NCBI GenBank assembly: GCA_037968495.1
Contig: JBBKVP010000047.1
Coordinates: 41,359-105,358 of the forward strand
Source: Aestuarierythrobacter sp037968495
Lineage (GTDB): Bacteria; Pseudomonadota; Alphaproteobacteria; Sphingomonadales; Sphingomonadaceae
DNA length: 64,000 nt
Direction of reading: 5' to 3'
The stretch's first letter is position 1. The number at the start of each line of letters is the position of its first letter. Below, piece by piece: positions 34,769 through 41,900 of this stretch. Under the pieces are notes generated by a model. The model ran no database searches. It was not told the origin of the DNA and saw nothing but the letters and a program-made list of their open reading frames with translations. The position numbers were made by a program, and so were the translations under genes.

Positions 34769-35206
34769 ATGACCAAATTCCTTCACACCATGATCCGCGT
34801 TAGCGATCCTGACGCCACAATCGACTTTTTCAAGCTGATCGGTCTGGAGGAAGTGCGACGCTTCGATAGCGAGCAGGGCCGGTTCACGCTGATCTTCCTG
34901 GCTGCGCCTGGCCAGAAGGATATTGCCGAGGTGGAGCTGACTTATAATTGGCCAGCAGAGGACGACAGCGCGGCCGAGCATTATGACGGTGGCCGCAATT
35001 TCGGCCACCTCGCCTACCGCGTCGAGAATGTTTACGACACGTGCCAGCGACTGATGGATGCCGGCGTTACGATCAATCGCCCGCCGCGCGATGGCCATAT
35101 GGCATTTGTGCACTCACCCGATGGCATATCGATAGAGCTGCTGCAGGAAGGCAATTTGCCGCCGCAGGAGCCGTGGGCAAGCATGGAAAACACCGGTAGC
35201 TGGTAA
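34769..35206 (+). CDS. gloA: lactoylglutathione lyase (glyoxalase I)
   Basis: The 145-residue metalloenzyme isomerises the methylglyoxal-glutathione adduct to S-lactoylglutathione. Metal ligands fit the expected positions: His in FLHTMIRV, Glu in AEVELTYNW, His in FGHLAYRV and Glu in SIELLQ. The ATG at 34769 has GGAG 9 bases upstream; earlier in-frame ATGs at 34739 and 34754 would add residues not seen in the family. It is convergent with nhaA. Confidence 0.93.
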   Translation: MTKFLHTMIRVSDPDATIDFFKLIGLEEVRRFDSEQGRFTLIFLAAPGQKDIAEVELTYNWPAEDDSAAEHYDGGRNFGHLAYRVENVYDTCQRLMDAGVTINRPPRDGHMAFVHSPDGISIELLQEGNLPPQEPWASMENTGSW

Positions 35207-35228
35207 AGCGCTACTGGCGGGTTAAACC

Positions 35229-36425
35229 TCAGTCCGAGTCCTTGAATTCGTCCGGGTGCGTGGTCGTCATCCGGAGGATGGTATAACCAAGCACCGCCGA
35301 TATGAACGATCCCATCAGGATACCGATCTTGGCTTCGTCGATCAGCTCGCGGTAGCCGGGGAATGCCAATTCGCCAATGAATAGCGACATGGTGAAGCCG
35401 ATCCCGCAAAGCACCGAGATGCCCCAGATTTCCGCCCAACTGGCATTGTCCGGCCGTTTGGCGAAGCCAATTTTGTCGGCAATCCAGATGCAGGTGAAAA
35501 TCCCGATCTGCTTACCGAAGACGAGGCCTGCAGCGATCCCCATTGGCAAGGAGGCCAGAACACCCTCCATCCCGAGACCGCTCAATTCTACGCCGGCATT
35601 GGCAAAGCCGAAGACCGGAACAATCAGATAAGCGCTCCACGGGGCCAAATTATGCTCGAGCGGTTCGAGCATGCGCTTACCGCTGGCACAGCGCAGCGGG
35701 ATAGTGAATGCGGCTACGACGCCTGCGATTGTGGCATGCACGCCGGAATTGAGGACGGCAAACCACAGGCCGATTGCGAAAAGCACATAAATCCACAATT
35801 TGTCGACCTTCAGCTTGTTCAGCCCGATCATGCAGCCCAGCACGATCAATGAGACGACCAGCCACATCAACTTGATGTTGGCAGTGTAAAATAGCGCAAT
35901 GATCAAGACTGCGCCAATATCGTCGACAATCGCGACGGTGAGCAGGAACAAGCGCAACGACCTTGGAACCCGGTCACCCAATAGCCCCAAAACGCCCATT
36001 GCAAAGGCGATGTCCGTGGCGGCAGGGATCGCCCAACCGCGCACGGTCGGATATTCTGTCCCGGCGACCATCAGGAAAACAAGCGCGGGCGCGGCCATGC
36101 CGGCCAATGCCGCCAGAGCCGGCAGGCGGCGCTGTTCCGGTGTCGATAATTGACCGACCATCAACTCCCGCTTAACTTCCAACCCGACGACGAAGAAGAA
36201 TATCGCCATCAATCCGTCATTGATCCACAGATGCAGCGTATCGAGCTTGAAATCCCAACCAAACTTGGCGTGGAACAGCTCGTGATATTCGTAAGCAAGC
36301 GGCGAATTTGCCGCGATCATAGCGGCGGCTGCGACCAGAATCAGGAGGATACCGGCAGAAGCATCGCCGACAAACAGCGCCTTCACAGGAGCAATCGCGA
36401 CACGGAGAATTTTTGGAGTAGTCAT
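35229..36425 (-). CDS. nhaA: Na+/H+ antiporter NhaA
   Basis: The 398-residue inner-membrane sodium/proton antiporter has about 12 helices. The N-terminal FFFVVGLEVKRELMVGQLS, the paired Asp of IVDDIGAVLIIALFY (the transport site) and GWAIPAATDIAFAMG are diagnostic. It is intact, in contrast to the CPA1-type antiporter remnant at 17067-17795. The ATG at 36425 has GGGAGCG upstream; the longer frame to 36509 is not family-like. Confidence 0.96.
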   Translation of the reverse strand: MTTPKILRVAIAPVKALFVGDASAGILLILVAAAAMIAANSPLAYEYHELFHAKFGWDFKLDTLHLWINDGLMAIFFFVVGLEVKRELMVGQLSTPEQRRLPALAALAGMAAPALVFLMVAGTEYPTVRGWAIPAATDIAFAMGVLGLLGDRVPRSLRLFLLTVAIVDDIGAVLIIALFYTANIKLMWLVVSLIVLGCMIGLNKLKVDKLWIYVLFAIGLWFAVLNSGVHATIAGVVAAFTIPLRCASGKRMLEPLEHNLAPWSAYLIVPVFGFANAGVELSGLGMEGVLASLPMGIAAGLVFGKQIGIFTCIWIADKIGFAKRPDNASWAEIWGISVLCGIGFTMSLFIGELAFPGYRELIDEAKIGILMGSFISAVLGYTILRMTTTHPDEFKDSD

Positions 36426-36521
36426 GGCGCTCCCTTTTTCGCAAATGAGTGCCCGTTGCAAGTCCCGATCACCTCCGATAGGTAGATGAAAGGGCTCTAG
36501 GGGTCGCATCCTTTGACTTTA

Positions 36522-37519
36522 ATGAGTTTTTCACCGGCCGAATGGCTGGCTTTGATACAGCACGAGTTGCTTTTGTTTGCCGCGATCTTTTTCGTGATCG
36601 GCGCAGTGGATGAGCTTGCCGTCGATATCGTCTGGCTTTGGCTGCGCCTGACGGGGCGCGGCAAAGCGCGGCAGCTTGGCCCAGCGACCACCGATAATCA
36701 GGCGCTTTCCGTGATGGCAGCAGTGTTAATTCCGGCATGGCAGGAAGCCGCTGTTATCGGCACGACGATAATGCACCCCCCTGTCGGTTTGGCCGCGATC
36801 GAAGCTTAGAATTTACGTTGGCTGCTATCGCAATGATCCAGCAACCTTCGCTGCGGTTATCGCTGCTGTGGGCGGCGACCAGCGTGTGCGATTGGTTCTT
36901 CATGATGCGGCTGGCCCAAGCACAAAGGCCGATTGCCTCAATCGGCTCTATCTAGCTCTGAGCGAGGATGAGCGCCGTTCGGGACATGATGCCCATATGG
37001 TTGTCTTGCACGATGCCGAGGACATGGTTGATCCGGCGGGCCTTGCTCTGCTCGACCGTGTCATACGAAACGCAGAGCTTGCACAATTGCCCGTTCTACC
37101 GATGCCGCAAGAACGCTCGCGTTGGATCGGCAGCCATTATCGCGAGGAGTTTGCCGAGGCGCATGGTAAGTCGATGGTTCGGCGCGATGCAATGGGTACA
37201 GGCCTGCCATCGGCTGGTGTCGGTTGTGCGATTTTTCGCCCGGCGATTTCGCTATTGGCGAGCGAGCGCGGCGTTGATGCGCCCTTTGCCGCAGATTGCC
37301 TCACGGAAGATTACGAATTGGGGCTGAGCATTGCCGAAATGGACGGACGCACGCGCTTTATGTGTGCGCGGCATGCCGATGGACGTTGGCCCCACAGCAC
37401 AGCTGAATGTCAAAGTAGCTCAAGTCCGCGCGCGTCTGTCGGTCGATTACCGCATCAAGATCGCGGGCGACGCTGAGCCCGGTTCGGGCGCGGCATTGAC
37501 TCTGGCGACGGGTTTCTAG
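36522..37519 (+). pseudogene. pseudogene: NfrB-like glycosyltransferase, frameshifted and truncated
   Basis: The first part (36522-36809) encodes an N-terminal membrane segment and VLIPAWQE, the start of an NfrB/cellulose-synthase-like family 2 glycosyltransferase. A run of six Cs at 36776-36781 appears to carry one extra base, and the frame ends at a stop 28 bases later. The +1 frame continues the homologous sequence (LRIYVGCYRNDPAT, VLHDAEDMVDP, ERSRWIGSHYREEFAE, DCLTEDYELG) to about 37380. Homology then stops. The last stretch, in a different frame (VKVAQVRARLSVDYRIKI ... ATGF, stop 37519), looks like the end of an outer-membrane barrel, perhaps NfrA. An internal deletion joining neighbouring genes is the simplest explanation. 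Confidence 0.75.
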
Positions 37520-37587
37520 CCGTAGCGTAAATATTCCCGATTAAGCTGCTTTAATATACAAGCCCTCTCAGCTAGGCCTTGCAAAGT

Positions 37588-38502
37588 ATGGACGTCTATC
37601 TCCCAATCGCGAATTTGTCGGTCAATGGACTGGTCATAGTCGCGCTTGGCGGATTGACTGGGATCTTGTCCGGCCTGTTCGGTGTCGGCGGCGGGTTCCT
37701 GACCACACCATTGCTGATTTTCTACGGTATTCCGCCAACAGTCGCTGCAGCTTCCGCGACGACGCAGGTTACTGGAGCAAGCGTTTCTGGAATGCTCGCG
37801 CATCGCCGCCGCAACGGCGTGGATGAGAAGATCGGTTTGGTCATGGTTGCTGGCGGCACGATTGGCGCATTGATCGGTGCAGTCTTGTTTCGGTTTTTCC
37901 AGTCACTTGGCCAGATCGATGTGATGATCAACGTGTTGTATGTCGTGATGCTGGGTACAATCGGCACCCTTATGGGGCGCGAAGCTTTGCAGACTATTGG
38001 TGCGGTCAAAGCTGGCGAAAAGCCCCGCGCAATGACGCGCCGCCACCACCCGCTGGTTGCGGCGCTACCTTACCGTTGGCGGTTCTACCGCTCGGGCCTC
38101 TACATCAGCCCCATTGCGCCGCTTCTGTTGGGCGTGGTCGTAGGAATCCTGACGATGCTTATGGGCGTAGGCGGTGGGTTCATTCTAATACCCGCAATGT
38201 TATACATTCTCGGAATGAGCGCGACTGTCGTTGTCGGAACCAGCCTGTTCCAGATACTGTTCGTTACCATGGTCACGACCATGACCCATGCTCTCACAAC
38301 CAAGGCAGTCGACATTGTGCTGGCGGGGCTTTTGCTGCTGGGTTCAGCGGCAGGCGCACAAATTGGTTCGAGGCTTGCCCTGAAAGCTAAGCCTGAAATT
38401 TTGCGTCTTGTCCTAGCGGCAATCGTGCTCGCGGTGGCGCTGCGCATGGCGTTCGGACTTGGGTTCCAGCCAGATGAAATTTACACAGTTGTGTCGCTGT
38501 GA
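37588..38502 (+). CDS. TauE/SafE-family sulfite/organosulfur exporter-like permease
   Basis: The 304-residue inner-membrane protein has two TauE/SafE repeats: GILSGLFGVGGGFLTTPLLIFYGI near the N-terminus (in parts) and LTMLMGVGGGFILIPAMLY in the second half, about 8 helices in total. Cargo is not certain; related proteins move sulfite, sulfonates or similar anions. The ATG at 37588 is taken; a TTG at 37579 is also in frame. The stop overlaps the GTG of the next gene (GTGA), so the pair is coupled. Confidence 0.88.
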   Translation: MDVYLPIANLSVNGLVIVALGGLTGILSGLFGVGGGFLTTPLLIFYGIPPTVAAASATTQVTGASVSGMLAHRRRNGVDEKIGLVMVAGGTIGALIGAVLFRFFQSLGQIDVMINVLYVVMLGTIGTLMGREALQTIGAVKAGEKPRAMTRRHHPLVAALPYRWRFYRSGLYISPIAPLLLGVVVGILTMLMGVGGGFILIPAMLYILGMSATVVVGTSLFQILFVTMVTTMTHALTTKAVDIVLAGLLLLGSAAGAQIGSRLALKAKPEILRLVLAAIVLAVALRMAFGLGFQPDEIYTVVSL

Positions 38503-39251
38503 TCCGCTTTTTCGCTCTATTCGCTATTGCATTGATGCTGACTGGTGCGCGTGACCCGATCCTTGTACCGGAGGTCTCACAGCATGACATTAAGGTGCGG
38601 CAAGGCTTTACCGGAACGGAGCTGCTGCTGTTTGGCGCGATCCTCGATCCGGAGGGCAGGGCAGCCCGCAAATATGATATTGTGGTGGTGCTAAAAGGTC
38701 CCGCAGAAGCGATCCGCGTGCGCGAAAAACAGAAGGTTGCAGGCATCTGGATTAATGCCGAAAGCACGGCATTCCAATCTGCTCCATCATTCTTTGCTGT
38801 CGTGTCATCCAAGCCGATCTCAGAGTTGGTCGACGAAAAAACAGCGGCGATTTATGAGCTTGGGCTGGACTTCGTCCAATTTTCACCGACCGGCAAAATT
38901 GATCCCGAAGAGCAAGCGCGGTTTTCCGCAGGCTTCAACGATATGCGCAAACGAGCTGGCCTGTATAAGGAAGATATGTCCGGAGTTCAGATCAGCGAGC
39001 AAGTGCTGTATCAGGCTCGAATATCCCTGCCATCGAACGTTCAAACTGGCACTTATACCGCTGAAACTTTTGCCATTACGCGCGGGATAGTAGTCGCCTC
39101 TGCAGTCTCAGAAGTCGAGGTTCGCAAAGTGGGCTTCGAGCGCCTGGTGGAAATTTTCGCCCAGAACTGGGGCCTGTTTTACGGGCTTTTGGCCGTCGCC
39201 CTCTCGGTCGGGATGGGCTGGTTGGCGGGCCGGCTATTCGCAATGGTTTAG
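38499..39251 (+). CDS. TIGR02186-family membrane-anchored protein
   Basis: The 250-residue protein has an N-terminal signal or anchor (about 1-18), a periplasmic domain with VSQHDIKVRQGFTGTELLLFGAI, VVVLKGPAEAIRVREKQKVAGIWIN in parts, then VFYRARI-like LYQARISLPSNVQTGTY, and one C-terminal helix (about 228-250). This matches the TIGR02186 group that often sits next to TauE/SafE genes. It may be an accessory subunit of the permease; that is inferred from the 4-bp overlap and conserved pairing. GTG start. Confidence 0.85.
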   Translation: MIRFFALFAIALMLTGARDPILVPEVSQHDIKVRQGFTGTELLLFGAILDPEGRAARKYDIVVVLKGPAEAIRVREKQKVAGIWINAESTAFQSAPSFFAVVSSKPISELVDEKTAAIYELGLDFVQFSPTGKIDPEEQARFSAGFNDMRKRAGLYKEDMSGVQISEQVLYQARISLPSNVQTGTYTAETFAITRGIVVASAVSEVEVRKVGFERLVEIFAQNWGLFYGLLAVALSVGMGWLAGRLFAMV

Positions 39252-39338
39252 GCTGCTATCACAGTCTCTTGACGCGATATTAACCCTCTCCCCCGTAGTG
39301 CGAACCTGCATATAGGTAAAAAACCGGGGTTTTAGACG

Positions 39339-41063
39339 ATGGATATGGGCAAGCAGTCTTTTCAGACTTTCGATCCGGCGCAGGAGCCGGGCGCAAATCC
39401 GCCTGCGGAGGAACAAGCGTCTGCACCCGCCCGGGCCCCTGCCCCAGCCAATGCCAGCGACAATCGTAATCAGCCAATCGGTGTTGTGCTCGAAATTGCC
39501 GGTTCAGGATCGCAAATCGCGCTCGACTTGCAACGCCTCAATGAATGTATGGACGATACTGACCCGTCGATTGCGCTAGCCGGACAAGTCGGTAGCCAGA
39601 TCAAAATTCGTGTCGGTAGCAACTGGCTTCTCGCAAACGTCCGCAACCAGAAGCAAGATCGCCGTCAGGGCGGCGGCATTACTGCCAACATTGATTTCCT
39701 TGGCGAAGGCCAGGAAGAAAAACTGACCGGCAAAATCCACGGGTTTCGCCGGGGTGTGACCCGCTATCCGGTCCCCGGCGCGATGATCTATCCGGCCTCG
39801 ACAGACGATCTTAAACAGATTTACGCCAGCGATGGCCGCGCCAATATCGAAATCGGGACAGTCTTTCCGACCAAGGATATCCGCGCAGGCCTGTATATCG
39901 ACGCCATGCTGGGCAAGCACTTCGCGCTGCTAGGTTCGACCGGTACGGGCAAGTCGACAAGTGCTGCGCTGATCCTACACCGCATCTGTCAGGCCGCGCC
40001 TGAGGGCCACATCGTAATGATCGATCCGCACGGCGAATATTCGGCGGCGTTCAAAAACACTGGTAAGATCTTCGATGTCGGCAATCTCGCGATGCCATAT
40101 TGGCTCATGAATTTCGAAGAGCATTGCGAAATCATGATCAGTTCCTCGGGCAACGACAAACAGGAAGATTCCGAGATTCTTGCCCGCTGCCTTCTGGCTG
40201 CGCGTTCCAAGAACCGGCTCGCGGAAAGCATGGGTAAGATTACGGTAGATTCTCCAATTCCCTATTTGCTGTCCGATTTGACGACCGAAATCATGAACCA
40301 GATGGGCAAGCTGGATAAAGCCACCAGCAGCGCCCCCTTCATGCGGATCAAGAGTAAGATCGAAGAATTGAAGAACGATCCGCGCTACCAATTCATGTTT
40401 TCGGGCATGTTGGTTGGCGATACGATGGCAGACTTTATCTCGAAGATTTTCCGCCTGCCAAGTGCTGGTAAGCCAATCTCGATCATCGACGTTTCGGGTG
40501 TTCCATCCGACATTACCTCGACCGTGGTCGCCGTCCTTAGTCGCCTCGTATTCGACTATGCGATCTGGAGCCGCGAAGAAAAGACGCGCCCGATCCTGCT
40601 CGTTTGCGAAGAAGCCCACCGTTACGTGCCAAGCGAAAAATTCGCGGATTCGTCATCGGTTGCCCGCATCCTTAGCCGGATCGCCAAGGAAGGCCGTAAA
40701 TACGGTATCTCTTTGGGCCTGATTACCCAGCGTCCATCGGATTTGGCCGAAGGCGTGCTGTCGCAGTGCGGCACGATCCTGTCGATGCGTCTGAACAATG
40801 ACCGCGACCAAGCATTTGTGCGCAGCGCAATGCCGGAAGGAGCACGCGGTTTCCTTGATGCCATTCCCGCCTTGCGCAACCGCGAGGTAATTATCTGCGG
40901 CGAGGGTGTTTCGATCCCGATCCGCGTGAGCTTCGATACCCTTGAGGAGGCCAAACGCCCGGCATCGGAAGATCCGAGCTTCTCCGAACTATGGCGCGAA
41001 AGCGGCGGCGAAGAAGAAGCCGTGCAGCGGACGGTGCAACGCTGGAGAGCGCAGGGTAGGTAA
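39339..41063 (+). CDS. HerA-like hexameric ATPase/DNA translocase
   Basis: The 574-residue protein has an N-terminal Pro/Ala-rich region (about 1-45), a HAS-barrel-like domain (about 50-180) and a FtsK/HerA ATPase core. Walker A is GSTGTGKSTSAALIL, Walker B is PILLVCEEAHRYVP, and ITQRPSDLAEGVLSQCGT and SMRLNNDRDQ follow. In archaea HerA pairs with the NurA nuclease for end resection; no NurA is adjacent here, as is common in alphaproteobacterial orphan copies. Role therefore unclear, perhaps DNA repair or translocation. It is convergent with queE. Confidence 0.86.
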   Translation: MDMGKQSFQTFDPAQEPGANPPAEEQASAPARAPAPANASDNRNQPIGVVLEIAGSGSQIALDLQRLNECMDDTDPSIALAGQVGSQIKIRVGSNWLLANVRNQKQDRRQGGGITANIDFLGEGQEEKLTGKIHGFRRGVTRYPVPGAMIYPASTDDLKQIYASDGRANIEIGTVFPTKDIRAGLYIDAMLGKHFALLGSTGTGKSTSAALILHRICQAAPEGHIVMIDPHGEYSAAFKNTGKIFDVGNLAMPYWLMNFEEHCEIMISSSGNDKQEDSEILARCLLAARSKNRLAESMGKITVDSPIPYLLSDLTTEIMNQMGKLDKATSSAPFMRIKSKIEELKNDPRYQFMFSGMLVGDTMADFISKIFRLPSAGKPISIIDVSGVPSDITSTVVAVLSRLVFDYAIWSREEKTRPILLVCEEAHRYVPSEKFADSSSVARILSRIAKEGRKYGISLGLITQRPSDLAEGVLSQCGTILSMRLNNDRDQAFVRSAMPEGARGFLDAIPALRNREVIICGEGVSIPIRVSFDTLEEAKRPASEDPSFSELWRESGGEEEAVQRTVQRWRAQGR

Positions 41064-41164
41064 AAGACGGTCTGCGGCAGCAGCCACAAAGCGCGACTGC
41101 GCGTTGGCGCTTATGCACCGCCTCCTCGGAGGCGCTGGCGCAGCCAAATAGCCGCGAGAGAAAA

Positions 41165-41896
41165 TCAAGTGCCTCTGGTATCGCCGAACAGGTGGATATG
41201 TAGGCGGTCGCTTAGCTGAAAGCCGTGCTTCAAGCATTGATCCACAAGCCATTGCTCGCGGTTGTGCAGGGTCTTGCTGTCGGTACCTTCAGGCATGAGG
41301 AATACACGTTCTTTTGGAACTCGGTGTTTCGTCACCAGAGCCGTCACTTCCACGACATCATCAGGCTCTGCAATCACGAATTTGAAGAAGGCGCGCGGTT
41401 CGGCTGCGTAATGCTCCAGCCGATCGGGAATCAGCGCCAGTTCTGCGGCATTACCGCTATGTCTAAGCTTCGGGCTAACATTGAATTGATCGATCCGGAT
41501 ATCGAGCCGTGGCGGCGCTTTGACGGTGCCGTTGGTTTCGACTTCGACTGTCAAATCGGGTAGCAATCCGAGCAGATCGGCGAGGGCGCCCGCCTGTAGC
41601 AAAGGCTCCCCGCCGGTAATCACCAGCCTGTCCTGACCAAGGGCGAGAATGCGCTCCGCCGTTTCTGCAACCGATAGTTTTACCTGATTGGCCTTGCGGT
41701 CGAAGGTTACGCCATCACGGTGTTCGCGCTCATCCCCCTCGAAGTGCCAGGTATAGGCAGTGTCGCACCACACGCAGGCGAGGTTGCAGCGAGAAAGCCG
41801 CATGAACGCCACCGGTCGGCCCGCAGAAGCACCTTCGCCCTGAACCGAAGCGAAAATCTCCGGCTCGCCAGTTTCAATGGTGGCAAGGGTAAGCAT
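41165..41896 (-). CDS. queE: 7-carboxy-7-deazaguanine synthase QueE
   Basis: The 243-residue radical-SAM enzyme makes the deazapurine ring of queuosine (and of 7-deazaguanine DNA modifications). The [4Fe-4S] cluster motif is CNLACVWCDTAYTWHF, here with the CxxxCxxC spacing. FASVQGEGASAGRPVAF precedes it and VITGGEPLLQ follows. QueC, QueD and QueF are not in the window. The gene begins 4 bp after the valS stop, so it is probably in the valS operon. Confidence 0.94.
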   Translation of the reverse strand: MLTLATIETGEPEIFASVQGEGASAGRPVAFMRLSRCNLACVWCDTAYTWHFEGDEREHRDGVTFDRKANQVKLSVAETAERILALGQDRLVITGGEPLLQAGALADLLGLLPDLTVEVETNGTVKAPPRLDIRIDQFNVSPKLRHSGNAAELALIPDRLEHYAAEPRAFFKFVIAEPDDVVEVTALVTKHRVPKERVFLMPEGTDSKTLHNREQWLVDQCLKHGFQLSDRLHIHLFGDTRGT

Positions 41897-41900
41897 TTGC

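Noticed and set aside
41064..41164. GCCTCC/GGAGGC hairpin between the HerA-like gene and queE
   Set aside because: It lacks a T run on either strand and is too short to call a terminator.
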